From assembly GCF_014197145.1 (NCBI RefSeq), contig NZ_JACIEZ010000010.1, positions 97,593-161,592 on the forward strand: a DNA stretch of 64,000 bases, given 5' to 3'. The DNA is from Gellertiella hungarica. Its GTDB lineage: Bacteria; Pseudomonadota; Alphaproteobacteria; Rhizobiales; Rhizobiaceae. The notes beneath the pieces are model-generated. The model saw nothing but the letters and a program-made list of their open reading frames with translations. It was not told the origin of the DNA and did not search any database. Shown here in pieces: positions 53,238 through 62,153 of this stretch; positions within the stretch are counted from its first letter, which is position 1; every line of letters starts with the position of its first letter. Made by a program: the position numbers and the translations under genes.

Positions 53238-53921
53238 ATGTGCGTCGGTGCCCGGGCAAGCCTGGGGGCGAGCGTTGAGCTCGCCCTTCTTTTCACCGGG
53301 GGCGGCCGCCCTCCGGGCGTGCTCGGCGCCCGCCTGATCCGCGCCTTTCTCGCAAAGCGCCTCGGCGGGCCGGAAGAGGTCTGGACGGTCGGGCACGATG
53401 CCGCCGGAGCGCCCTTCGCCCTGAGGGAAGGACGTTCCCGGCCCGTCCATGTCAGCGTGAGCTATGCGGAGGGGCTGGTGGCTGCCGCCCTCTCCACCGC
53501 ATCACCCCTCGGGATCGACGTGGAGAGGCTCTCGCCGCATGGCGCCGACGGGGCGCTGGCCGATAGCTTTTTCTCCGAGCCGGAACGGGCCTTCCTCGCC
53601 TCGCTTGCGCAAGAGGAAAGGAGAGCGGCCTTCTTCCGCATCTAGACGTTGAAGGAAGCCTACATCAAGGCGCGGCGGATGGGGTTTGCCCTGCCGCTCG
53701 ACGGTTTCTCGGTGGTGGATGCCGAAGGCAGGCCAGCGCTTCTCCTCCCCGAGGGGCAGGCCGACGGCTGGACCCTGGGGGAACTCGGCCTGCCGTCCGG
53801 CCACCGGCTCGGCCTTGCCATCGCGGCGCCTGCGGCAAGGCTCTGCCTGTTCCGGGCGACGGCTTCGGGCCCGTCCTTTGCCTTTGCGGCGCAAGGCCGG
53901 CTTCGGTTCCCCGCCGCCTGA
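53238..53921 (+). pseudogene. Sfp-type 4'-phosphopantetheinyl transferase with in-frame amber codon
   Basis: One reading frame of 227 codons is interrupted by a TAG at 53643-53645 (codon 136). Before it are the Sfp-type motifs: PVHVSVSYAEG and GIDVERL, with the Mg-binding Asp and Glu. Immediately after it the frame reads TLKEAYIKARRMG. The normal motif is W(T/S)xKEAxxK, so TAG stands exactly where Trp (TGG) is expected, a single G-to-A change. The enzyme would load the pantetheine arm on S570 of the Pls-like synthetase encoded 22 bp upstream. As read, the product lacks the lysine-containing half of the active site. Sequencing error or read-through are alternatives. Confidence 0.85.
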
Positions 53922-53935
53922 TGCCGTTGAACGCC

Positions 53936-55063
53936 TCAGGCCGACCGGCCCTCGACCGCGTCCGCGAGCCGCCGGCAGGCGCTTACGAGGTCCGGCTGTT
54001 GCAGCAGCGCGCCGCCCACCAGATACATCACGTCGGGGCCGTAGGCATCGCGCATGTCGGGGATGCGGTCGAAATTGACCCCGCCGCCCGGGGCGGGCAC
54101 GATGGGCTTCAGGCCATGGAGATCGGCGGCGCAGGCGCGGGCGATCGACTGGCATTCCGCGCGGCTGAAGCCGAAGCGCCCGCCATAGTTCGGATAGATC
54201 GCCGCATCCGCGCCCATCAGCCGGTGCAGCGTGCCGAAGAAGCTGCGATGCGAGAAGCCTGACGTCGGGGAGACCACGTTTGCGCCCGAGAAGGCCGGGT
54301 GCGAGACGATCGGCAGGGTGAAATCCGGATGGGCGGCGAGCGTCCTGACGATGTCGTAGCCGGTCATGGCAGGCGCCAGCATCACGGCGCCGGCACCCGC
54401 TTCCGCGGCCATCAGCGCGCGCTCGACGATCGCGCCGGCCGGGCCGGTGATGTTGGGCACGAAGCTCGCCCTGCCGCCGGATTTTGCATTCGCCTCGCCC
54501 ACCGCATCGACGCAGGCCCTCAGCCGTTCGGCAAAGGGAGAGGTCTTCTGGTCGACCAGCCCGTGGTCGTCCTTGACGTAATGCATGCCGCCGAGCGCGA
54601 AATCATGGGCAAGGCGGGCGAGCGCCGCCGTCGACAGGCCCACCGGCTTGATTGCCGACATGAGGAGCGGCACCCGGCCGATGCCGGCCCGGGCGCGCAG
54701 GCCCTCGATGCCATGGCGGGGGCCGGGGCAGATGGCGAGAATGCCGGGCGAAAGGCCGATATCCTCCACCTTGATCCCCGGCTTGATCGAGCTGTTGCCG
54801 AAGACGATGTTGAGCAGCTGGAGAAAATCGCCGCCGATATCGTCTTCCGAATAGGAGATGGTGGCGAGAAAGCCGGGCCTGCCTTCCGCGTCCGGCTTCA
54901 GATCCTCAAGCTTTCCGAGGATCTCGTCTTCCACATAGCCCGCCGGCACCACGTCTCTCGGGATTTCCACGGTCTGTTCGAGCGCGATGTCGAGCGCCCG
55001 CTGGCGTGCCTCCCGCTCGTCGGCGGCGATCACCAGATAGGTGACGGTGAAGCGCTCCGCCAT
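53936..55063 (-). CDS. RuBisCO-like protein (form IV)
   Basis: The 375-aa protein has the RuBisCO large-chain fold: FLQLLNIVFGNSSIKPGI, IKPVGLS (K139), GGMHYVKDDHGL (K164, D166), and the C-terminal PAPGGGVNFDRIPDM. The metal-binding Glu of RuBisCO after the carbamylated Lys is His167, and the loop-6 Lys is absent (NYGGRFGF), so it is not a carboxylase. In Rhodospirillum rubrum a RuBisCO-like protein isomerises 5-methylthioribulose-1-phosphate. With mtnK and mtnA upstream, the same kind of substrate is likely. It is the last gene of a five-gene operon, its ATG sharing a base with the preceding stop. Confidence 0.9.
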   Translation of the reverse strand: MAERFTVTYLVIAADEREARQRALDIALEQTVEIPRDVVPAGYVEDEILGKLEDLKPDAEGRPGFLATISYSEDDIGGDFLQLLNIVFGNSSIKPGIKVEDIGLSPGILAICPGPRHGIEGLRARAGIGRVPLLMSAIKPVGLSTAALARLAHDFALGGMHYVKDDHGLVDQKTSPFAERLRACVDAVGEANAKSGGRASFVPNITGPAGAIVERALMAAEAGAGAVMLAPAMTGYDIVRTLAAHPDFTLPIVSHPAFSGANVVSPTSGFSHRSFFGTLHRLMGADAAIYPNYGGRFGFSRAECQSIARACAADLHGLKPIVPAPGGGVNFDRIPDMRDAYGPDVMYLVGGALLQQPDLVSACRRLADAVEGRSA

Positions 55064-56064
55064 CAGAGCGCCTCCGCCTTCTGGGCCGAATGGACCTGAT
55101 CGAGGCGCACGGCGGCCAGCTCCTCCTCCGGAATGTCGAGCGGCTTGCCGAGAAGCGTGCCGATGGCGGAGACGAGCGCCCCGGCATCGAGACCGTATTT
55201 CTTCATCAGATAGGGCTTGGAGGCCCCGTGCGCGAAGGTGTCGTCAAGACCGAGGCGCTTCAGGCGAAGCCCAAGCCCTTCTTCGGCGAGGATTTCCGCC
55301 ACCAGCGAGCCGAGCCCGCCGACGATGGTGTGGTTTTCGAGCGTCACCACGCCCTTCTTGCCGCGCGCGGCCTTCAGAAGGCCCTCGCGGTCGAAGGGTT
55401 TCAGGGTGGAGGCGTGGAGATGGTGGATGCCGATGCCGCGGGCCTTCAGCGGCTGGGCGGCGCGCAGCGCCTCTTCCGTGCAGACGCCTGACGACACGAC
55501 GAGGATATCGTCGCCCTCGGAAAGCGTGCGCAGCCTGTTGAATTCGAAGGGGGTTGAGAAGAGCCGGGGCACCTCGCCGCGCAGGATGCGGACATAGACC
55601 GGCCCGTCGATGCTGTCGGCCACCTCGAGCACGGTTTCTACCTCGGTCGCGTCACCGGTTTCGAGGATGGTCATGTTCGGCACGGCGCGCAGCACCGCAA
55701 TGTCCTCGATCGCCTGATGGGTGATGCCGCCGGGCGTGGTGATGCCGGGCAGGAAGCCCATGAGGCGCACCTTGCGGTTGGAATAGGCGATGGAATTGAT
55801 CAGCTGGTCATAGGGCCGCCGGTAGAGAAAGACCGAGAAGGTGTGGATGAAGGGCCGGAAGCCCTGCATGGCAAGCCCGCCGGCAAAGGACAGCATGTTC
55901 TGCTCGGCCATGCCGAGCGAGAGGAACTGGTCGGGATGCCGGTCGCGGAAGCCGTCGACCTCGCAGGAGGAGGTCAGGTCCGCCGAAAGGCACAGCACCT
56001 CGGGGCGCGCGCTTGCGAAGGCCTCGAAGGCTTTCGCATAGGGACGATGAACGATTTCGACCAT
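55063..56064 (-). CDS. Transketolase C-terminal subunit
   Basis: The 333-aa product corresponds to the pyrimidine-binding and C-terminal domains of transketolase. GMAEQNMLSFAGGLA carries the Glu that activates thiamine diphosphate, and PFIHTFSVFLYRRPYDQL and ENHTIVGGLGS follow. It needs the separately encoded N-terminal half (56067-57002) and starts 2 bp after its stop. Paired split subunits of this type are known in apulose-4-phosphate and related sugar pathways. Here the genes between mtnA and the RuBisCO-like protein suggest cleavage of a xylulose-5-phosphate analogue. Substrate is inferred from context only. Confidence 0.86.
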   Translation of the reverse strand: MVEIVHRPYAKAFEAFASARPEVLCLSADLTSSCEVDGFRDRHPDQFLSLGMAEQNMLSFAGGLAMQGFRPFIHTFSVFLYRRPYDQLINSIAYSNRKVRLMGFLPGITTPGGITHQAIEDIAVLRAVPNMTILETGDATEVETVLEVADSIDGPVYVRILRGEVPRLFSTPFEFNRLRTLSEGDDILVVSSGVCTEEALRAAQPLKARGIGIHHLHASTLKPFDREGLLKAARGKKGVVTLENHTIVGGLGSLVAEILAEEGLGLRLKRLGLDDTFAHGASKPYLMKKYGLDAGALVSAIGTLLGKPLDIPEEELAAVRLDQVHSAQKAEAL

Positions 56065-56066
56065 GA

Positions 56067-57002
56067 TCAGGCCCCTTCGATCTGTGCGGGATCAATGCCG
56101 AGCTCGGCGGCCAGCGCCGCCTGCATCTCGAGCCGCTCTTCGGCGCTCTTGAAGCGCACGTAATGAAGGCGGGGGAACCGCTTCTTGAGGAAATTCATGC
56201 CCTGGAAGGGCGACGTATTGGCGAGGATGACCAGCGGCTTCTCCGGTTCCGCGCTGTTGGCGGCAAGCCTGAGCGCATCGAGATCATGCCCGTCCACCGA
56301 CCGGCAGGTGACGCCGAAGGAGGACACGCGGGCGGCGAGATCGCCGAGATCGAGCACGGAGGACATGGCGCCGTCGCATTGCTGCCGGTTCACGTCGACG
56401 ATCACCCGCAGATTGTCGATGCCGTGATAGGCAATCGCCGCAAGGCATTCCCAGGTCTGCCCCTCCTGGAACTCGCCGTCCGACATGTAGACCCAGACCT
56501 TGCCGGGCTCCTGCCGGCGCTTGCGCGCCCAGGCAACACCCGCCGCCATGGAAAGCCCCTGCGCCAGCGAGCCGGTGGTCACTTCCATGCCGGGGCTGTG
56601 TTCGGCCCCGATCATCTCCACCGATCCGCCGTCCTTGTTGAAATGGTCGAGCGCGTTCTCGTCCATCCGGCCCGTCTCGATGAGGGCGGAATAGATGACG
56701 AGCGCGTAATGGGCGGGCGAGATGAAGAAGCGGTCATATTCCGGCGCGAAGGGCCCGTGATAGCCGGCCCCCGTGAAGGCATCCGGATTATGGGCCGAAG
56801 GCACGCCCCGGAAGGGCAGCGGCACCTTCGGCAGCGTCGGCGCGCCCAGCGTCAAGAGCTCGTTGTAGAGAAGGGCAAGGCTTTCGGCCGCCGAGCAGGC
56901 CTGGCTCAGATAGCCGCCATTGTGCTTCATCGTGTGGAAGAAGACGCGCCGGCGGATGCCGAGCGCGATATCCTCGGTGGTCTTCTGGTTGGTGAGGGTC
57001 AT
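56067..57002 (-). CDS. Transketolase N-terminal subunit
   Basis: The 311-aa product matches the diphosphate-binding domain of transketolase: HSPGMEVTTGSLAQGL, and YMSDGEFQEGQTWE followed by VDVNRQQCDG, which is the thiamine-diphosphate/Mg motif with Ser in place of the first Gly of GDG. SPAHYAL replaces the usual SKGH. It lacks the pyrimidine domain, supplied by the next gene. The motif changes suggest a substrate different from that of housekeeping transketolase. It begins 4 bp after mtnA stops. Confidence 0.86.
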   Translation of the reverse strand: MTLTNQKTTEDIALGIRRRVFFHTMKHNGGYLSQACSAAESLALLYNELLTLGAPTLPKVPLPFRGVPSAHNPDAFTGAGYHGPFAPEYDRFFISPAHYALVIYSALIETGRMDENALDHFNKDGGSVEMIGAEHSPGMEVTTGSLAQGLSMAAGVAWARKRRQEPGKVWVYMSDGEFQEGQTWECLAAIAYHGIDNLRVIVDVNRQQCDGAMSSVLDLGDLAARVSSFGVTCRSVDGHDLDALRLAANSAEPEKPLVILANTSPFQGMNFLKKRFPRLHYVRFKSAEERLEMQAALAAELGIDPAQIEGA

Positions 57003-57006
57003 GGTC

Positions 57007-58101
57007 TCAGCTCCGCTCCGGAAAGAGCGCCTTCAGGCCTTCCTCGGAAGGGGTTGCAATGCCGCGTTCGGTGATGAGGCCGGTGATGAGGCGCGCAGGC
57101 GTCACGTCGAAGGCGGGGTTGGCGGCCGGGCTGCCGTCGGGCGAGATGCGCACCGTGGTGATGGAGCCATCGGCAAGGCGGCCCTGCACATAGCTCACCT
57201 CGTCGCTGTTGCGCTCCTCGATGGGGATCTCCTTCACCCCGTCATGCACGGTCCAGTCGATGGTGGGGGAGGGGAGCGCCACATAGAAGGGCACGCCATT
57301 GTCGCGGGCGGCCAGCGCCTTCAGATAGGTGCCGATCTTGTTGCAGACATCGCCGCGGGCCGTCGTCCGGTCGGTGCCGACGATCACCATGTCCACGTCG
57401 CCATGCTGCATCAGATGGCCGCCGGCATTGTCGACGACGAGCGTGTGCGGCACGCCATGGCCGTTCATCTCCCAGGCGGTGAGCTGCGCACCCTGGTTGC
57501 GGGGCCGGGTCTCGTCCACATAGACGTGGACCGGAATGCCCTCTTCCGTTGCCAGATAGATGGGCGCGGTGGCGGTGCCGTAATCGACCGTCGCCAGCCA
57601 GCCGGCATTGCAGTGGGTGAGGATGTTGACCGGCTCGCCGGGCTTCTTGGTCGCCGCGATCTTGCGGATCACGTCGAGGCCGTAGCGGCCGATGGAGCGG
57701 TTGAGATCCACATCCTCGTCGGCAATGGCAGCGGCGCGCAGATAGGCGGCCTCGGCGCGCTTCTCCGCGGCGATGGGGCGGAGATAGTCGCGCATGGCAT
57801 TCAGCGCCCAGCGCAGGTTGATGGCCGTCGGGCGGGTTTCGTTGAGCTCGTCCCAGACCTTGTCCAGATGGGCATCGGACGGATCGGCGCGCATGGCGAT
57901 GGCCACGCCATAGGCGGCGGTGACGCCGATCAGCGGCGCGCCGCGCACCCACATGTCGCGAATGGCGACGGCGACGTCATCGACCGTCTTCAGGGTGACG
58001 ACGCGAAAATCGTGCGGCAGCCAGCGCTGGTCGATGATGTCGACGGAGACGCCGTCCTCGTTGACCCAGATGGTGCGGTAGTGGCGGTTTCCGACCTTCA
58101 A
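57007..58101 (-). CDS. mtnA: S-methyl-5-thioribose-1-phosphate isomerase
   Basis: The 364-aa enzyme converts 5-methylthioribose-1-phosphate to the ribulose form. It shows the MtnA signatures [34 protein letters not shown] (catalytic Cys) and [21 protein letters not shown] (catalytic Asp). Related isomerases also accept 5-deoxyribose-1-phosphate. It overlaps mtnK by 4 bp (ATGA), so the kinase and isomerase are coupled. The rest of the standard methionine salvage set (mtnB, mtnC, mtnD) is absent here. Confidence 0.94.
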   Translation of the reverse strand: MKVGNRHYRTIWVNEDGVSVDIIDQRWLPHDFRVVTLKTVDDVAVAIRDMWVRGAPLIGVTAAYGVAIAMRADPSDAHLDKVWDELNETRPTAINLRWALNAMRDYLRPIAAEKRAEAAYLRAAAIADEDVDLNRSIGRYGLDVIRKIAATKKPGEPVNILTHCNAGWLATVDYGTATAPIYLATEEGIPVHVYVDETRPRNQGAQLTAWEMNGHGVPHTLVVDNAGGHLMQHGDVDMVIVGTDRTTARGDVCNKIGTYLKALAARDNGVPFYVALPSPTIDWTVHDGVKEIPIEERNSDEVSYVQGRLADGSITTVRISPDGSPAANPAFDVTPARLITGLITERGIATPSEEGLKALFPERS

Positions 58102-59366
58102 GACAGGGCCTCCTTTTCCAAGAGTTCGGCAGTGGCGCGGATGTCCGCGAGGCTGTGAATGCTGCGGCGGTTGACGGCGAGATGGCGGCCGAGCTTCAGC
58201 GCCTTCCTCTCGCAGGCGGCGCGTCGGCCCGTATCCGCGATGGTTTCGAAATCCGCATTGTGGGCGAGGCCGAGGATGCGGCGATGCATCTCCACACCGG
58301 CAAAGCCCAGCATGTCCGTCCAGATGTCGGCGATCACGCCGTTCAGCGCCTGTTCGGATGCCAGCGGATCGCCGCGCTTCTCGAAGAGGCTTGCCTGATA
58401 GAGGATGCCCTTGCGCTCCGTGCGCCAGAGATGGGCGAATTCCGTGCGGAAGGTGGCCCAGATCTCCTCGATCACGTCGAGCAGGTAGTCCCGCATCCCG
58501 TCGCGCTCGCCCTTTGCGGTCTCATGGCCGGACTGGGAGAAATAGCTCATCCAGAAATTGGCGAGCAGCATGCCGACATCGAAGGCCATCGGGCCGTAGA
58601 AGGCGAATTCCGGATCGATGACGCGGGTGTTTTCCGCCGTCACCATGACCGAGCCGGTGTGCAGGTCCCCATGGAGCAGGGTTTCGGCGGAGGCCGCAAA
58701 CTTGTGCTTCATGATCTGGGCCGTAACCTTCATGTCCCGGTCGGAGCGTAAGTCCGCGACGATGTCGTCGAGCTCAGGCGTGTGGCGGTTCAGTTCCGCC
58801 TCGAAATAGGGGTCGGAGAAGACGAGGTTCTCGGTGATGTCGCAGAGCTCGACATTGTCGGCAAAGAGCGCCAGATCCTCCTTGCGGGCCCGTGCCTCCA
58901 TGGAAAGATCCGAGCCGCGGAACAGCGTGCGGGCGAGGAAGAGCCCGAGATCGCGGCCGATCTTCGGCAGCTGCCGGCCCTCGATCAGTGCCCGGCGGAG
59001 AATCACGTGCGGGGTGAGATACTCCATCACGATGATCGCCTGGGTGCCGTCGAAATGGTAGATTTCCGGCACCATGCCCGGATCGCGCGCCGCCTGGCGG
59101 GTCAGCGCGTGATATTCGAAGAAGGAGCGCTTGAGCGGCAGCGGCCAGCTTTCGCCGACGAGCCGCACATAGGGCAGCGCCTGCTTGACCACCGCCGCAC
59201 CCGACGTGCCTTCCACGATGAAGACGAGATTGAGATTGCCGTCGCCCACCTCGCGCACCGACCAGCGGCTCGCGTCGGGGCCGATCTTGGCCTTCAGCAC
59301 CTCATTGCCGCCCAGACGGGCAGGGAGCGTTTCGGGTGTCAGGGCTTGGAAAGTCTGGCTGTCCAT
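58098..59366 (-). CDS. mtnK: S-methyl-5-thioribose kinase
   Basis: The 422-aa product is a choline-kinase-like phosphotransferase. It shows [27 protein letters not shown] (the catalytic HGDLH loop) and [17 protein letters not shown] (the DPE metal motif of MtnK). It phosphorylates 5-methylthioribose, and in some organisms 5-deoxyribose, at C1. It is the first gene of the operon and lies divergently from the ABC transporter across a 29-bp operator. Length agrees with bacterial MtnK (about 400 aa). Confidence 0.94.
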   Translation of the reverse strand: MDSQTFQALTPETLPARLGGNEVLKAKIGPDASRWSVREVGDGNLNLVFIVEGTSGAAVVKQALPYVRLVGESWPLPLKRSFFEYHALTRQAARDPGMVPEIYHFDGTQAIIVMEYLTPHVILRRALIEGRQLPKIGRDLGLFLARTLFRGSDLSMEARARKEDLALFADNVELCDITENLVFSDPYFEAELNRHTPELDDIVADLRSDRDMKVTAQIMKHKFAASAETLLHGDLHTGSVMVTAENTRVIDPEFAFYGPMAFDVGMLLANFWMSYFSQSGHETAKGERDGMRDYLLDVIEEIWATFRTEFAHLWRTERKGILYQASLFEKRGDPLASEQALNGVIADIWTDMLGFAGVEMHRRILGLAHNADFETIADTGRRAACERKALKLGRHLAVNRRSIHSLADIRATAELLEKEALS

Positions 59367-59444
59367 GAACTCCTCCTCATGCGCGGGGTCCGGCCTCCAC
59401 CGGGCCCGATGCGGGTCATTTCTCCTGAGCTAAATGCGCACGCT

Positions 59445-59473
59445 GTCAAATGTCAAGGCCATTGACATTTGAC
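59445..59473. promoter_or_regulatory. 29-bp perfect operator between mtnK and the ABC transporter
   Basis: GTCAAATGTCAA (59445-59456) and TTGACATTTGAC (59462-59473) are perfect 12-bp inverted arms around GGCCA. Each arm contains TTGACA in its own direction, so the repeat overlaps candidate -35 boxes for both divergent transcripts; on the plus strand a weak TAACCT follows after 18 bp. A single dimeric repressor could control uptake and catabolism together. No regulator gene is adjacent in this window. Confidence 0.78.
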
Positions 59474-59512
59474 GGAATGCTGTCCTAACCTGCCAGTCAT
59501 CGGGAGGAGAAC

Positions 59513-61039
59513 ATGGGCGATCAAGCTGTGTTTCGCATTGCGGGCGTATTGAAATCCTTCGGGGCCGTGCCGGTCCTGAGGGGTGTCGATCTCGATTTGC
59601 GGGCAGGCGCCGTGACCGTGCTGATGGGCGCGAACGGGGCCGGCAAGTCGACGCTCGTGCGGATTCTCTCCGGCGTCTATCCCCGCGACGCGGGTACCAT
59701 CACGCTGTCCGGCGAGGCCTTCGAACCGGCAAGCCCGGCAGATGCGATCCGCTCCGGCGTCGTCACCGTGCACCAGAACATCAATGACGGCGTGGTCGCC
59801 GATCTGGATGTGGCGACCAACCTCACCCTCGACCGGCTGTCCGGCAAGGGCGCGCGGCTCTTCTTCAATCCGCGCCGGGTGCGCCGCGAGGCGGCCGCCG
59901 TCGCCTCGCAGATGGGCCTCGACATCGATCTCTCCGCCTCCGTCGCCGATCTCACGCTGGCCGACCGGCAGATGGTGGCGATTGCGCGCGCCATGGCGCA
60001 CGAGCCGAAGGTGCTGATCCTCGACGAGCCCACCTCCTCGCTCTCCAGCGCCGAGGCCGAGCGGCTCTTCGCGCTGGTCGAGCGGCTGAAGGCCCGCGGC
60101 GTCGCGATCCTCTATATCTCCCACCGCATGTCCGACATCCGGCGCCTCGCCGACAGCATCGTCTCGCTCCGCGATGGCCGCATCACCGGCCGCTTCGAGG
60201 GGCCGGAGCTGGATTATCAGGGCGCGGTGAACGCCATGCTCGGCCAGCAGGTGACGCACAGCACCGTCGTCGTGGCCGACAGTTCCTCGGTGATCTTCCG
60301 GGCGGACGACCTGAGGCTCACGCCCTCTTCCCGGCCCTTCAGCCTGGCGCTCGGCGATGGCGAGATCGTCGCCGTCACCGGCCTCGTCGGCGTCGGCAAG
60401 ACGGCGCTGGCCGAAACGCTGTTCGGCGCGCGCCAGCCGGTTGCCGGCCGCATGAGCCTCGACGGCCGGGCCTATGCGCCCGCCTCGCCCCGCCAGGCCA
60501 TTGCCGACGGCGTCTTCCTCGTGGCCAAGGACCGGGCGACCAGCGGGATCGTTGCCGACTTCAACCTCTATGAAAATGTCAGCCTCCCCTTCCTGCCGCG
60601 CTATTCCAGCGCCTCCGTGCTGAACCGCCGCGCCGAGCGCAGCATCGCCCGCCGCCAGATCGCCGATCTCGGCATCGTCTGCCGCGGCGAGCGCGACGAG
60701 ATGTCGACGCTGTCCGGCGGCAACCAGCAGAAGGTCATGGTCGGGCGCTGGCTCTCCCAGCCCTCGCGGCTTTTGATCCTCGACGAACCCTTCCAGGGAG
60801 TCGACATCGCCGCGCGCCGCGACATCGGCAACAAGCTTCGCCAGTCGGCCTCCGGCCGGGCCACCATCGTCTTTCTCACGGAACTCGACGAGGCCTTCGA
60901 GGTCGCCGACCGCATTCTCGTCATGTCGGAACACACGATCACTGGCGAGCACCGCAACGACCGCATCGACATGGACCGCCTGCTGGCCGAAATCGCCGGC
61001 CGGTCCGCCGATACCATGGGGACACGAGACGCATCATGA
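59513..61039 (+). CDS. Sugar ABC transporter ATP-binding protein (RbsA type)
   Basis: The 508-aa protein has two fused nucleotide-binding domains: Walker A GANGAGKST near residue 43 and GLVGVGKTA near residue 293, with LSGGNQQKVMVGRWL in the second. The first signature motif is degenerate (LTLADRQMVAIARAM), which is normal for this group. It powers the permease encoded next (ATGA overlap). Given its partner operon, the substrate is probably methylthioribose or 5-deoxyribose rather than ribose; this is inference. Confidence 0.92.
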   Translation: MGDQAVFRIAGVLKSFGAVPVLRGVDLDLRAGAVTVLMGANGAGKSTLVRILSGVYPRDAGTITLSGEAFEPASPADAIRSGVVTVHQNINDGVVADLDVATNLTLDRLSGKGARLFFNPRRVRREAAAVASQMGLDIDLSASVADLTLADRQMVAIARAMAHEPKVLILDEPTSSLSSAEAERLFALVERLKARGVAILYISHRMSDIRRLADSIVSLRDGRITGRFEGPELDYQGAVNAMLGQQVTHSTVVVADSSSVIFRADDLRLTPSSRPFSLALGDGEIVAVTGLVGVGKTALAETLFGARQPVAGRMSLDGRAYAPASPRQAIADGVFLVAKDRATSGIVADFNLYENVSLPFLPRYSSASVLNRRAERSIARRQIADLGIVCRGERDEMSTLSGGNQQKVMVGRWLSQPSRLLILDEPFQGVDIAARRDIGNKLRQSASGRATIVFLTELDEAFEVADRILVMSEHTITGEHRNDRIDMDRLLAEIAGRSADTMGTRDAS

Positions 61040-62082
61040 GCACTGACATCGACAAGACGGCAGCGGCGCCGGCCACCGCACGGGCGATGGGGCCGAGGGA
61101 TCTCCTGATCCGCTACGGTTTCCTCGTGCTGCTCCTCGGCATGATCCTGTTCTTCTCGGTGACGACCTCGGGCTTCGCCTCGCCGCAGAGCGCCGTCTTC
61201 ATCCTGCAATCGGTCTCGATCACGGGCATTCTGGCGCTCGGCGTCACCGCAACCCTCGTCGTCGGCGGCTTCGACCTTTCCATCGGTTCGGTCGCGACGA
61301 CCGCCATGATGGCATCCTCCTACGTGATGGTGATCCTGGGCGGCGATGCGCTGACGGCGGCGCTGGTCTGCATCGCCATCGGCGTCATCGTCGGCCTGAT
61401 CAACGGCGTTCTCATCGTCTACATGCGCGTCCCCGACCTGCTCGCCACCCTCGGCATGATGTTCCTGCTCGTCGGCCTGCAGCGCATTCCGACGGAGGGG
61501 CGCTCCATCGCGACCGGCATGACGCTGCCCGACGGCTCGACCGCCTCCGGCGCCTTCAGCCCGGCCTTCCTGGCGCTCGGCCGCCACCGCTTCGATTTCA
61601 TCCTGCCGAACCTCGTTCCGGTCTCGGTGGTGGTGCTGATCGTGCTGGCCATCCTCATCTGGTTCTTCCTCGAATACACCCGCTTCGGCCGGATGATGTA
61701 TGCGGTGGGCTCGAACGAGCGGGCGGCCGGCCTCGCAGGCGCACCGGTCAACAGCTACAAGATCGCGGCCTACGTGATTTCGGGCGTCTTTGCCTCCATC
61801 GGCGGCATCCTGCTCGCGGCCCGCCTCGGGCGCGGCGACATCGCGTCCGGCAACAACCTGCTGCTCGATTCCGTCGCCGCCGCGCTCATCGGCTTTGCCG
61901 TGCTTGGCGCCGCCAAGCCCAATGCCTATGGCACCGCCATCGGCGCGCTCTTCGTCGGCACCCTCCTGCAGGGGCTGACCATGATGAACGCGCCCTACTA
62001 CACCCAGGATTTCGTCAAGGGCGCCGTCCTTGTGATTGCCCTGGTCTTCACCTTTGCCTTCTCGAGAAAGGCCAAGCGCTAG
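61036..62082 (+). CDS. Sugar ABC transporter permease (RbsC type)
   Basis: The 348-aa product is a ribose-type permease with about eight to ten membrane helices. It has GGFDLSIGSVATTAMM, LLATLGMMFLLVG and the ATPase-contacting EYTRFGRMMYAVGSNERAAGLAG loop. It starts inside the ATPase stop (ATGA) and precedes the binding-protein gene by 71 bp. It forms the inner-membrane channel of the transporter. Confidence 0.92.
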   Translation: MSTDIDKTAAAPATARAMGPRDLLIRYGFLVLLLGMILFFSVTTSGFASPQSAVFILQSVSITGILALGVTATLVVGGFDLSIGSVATTAMMASSYVMVILGGDALTAALVCIAIGVIVGLINGVLIVYMRVPDLLATLGMMFLLVGLQRIPTEGRSIATGMTLPDGSTASGAFSPAFLALGRHRFDFILPNLVPVSVVVLIVLAILIWFFLEYTRFGRMMYAVGSNERAAGLAGAPVNSYKIAAYVISGVFASIGGILLAARLGRGDIASGNNLLLDSVAAALIGFAVLGAAKPNAYGTAIGALFVGTLLQGLTMMNAPYYTQDFVKGAVLVIALVFTFAFSRKAKR

Positions 62083-62153
62083 GGCCGGGGGCCCCGGCGA
62101 GCGACTTCGCATCCCAGAAACAGACTTCATTCTTTAACCGGAGGAGAACGAGA

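Noticed and set aside
53649..53921. Separate small gene starting at the TTG after the amber codon
   Set aside because: It begins in the middle of the PPTase active-site motif and has no ribosome binding site.
53936..55063. Functional RuBisCO
   Set aside because: The metal-binding Glu and the loop-6 Lys are missing, there is no small subunit or phosphoribulokinase, and the operon is of the methylthioribose type.
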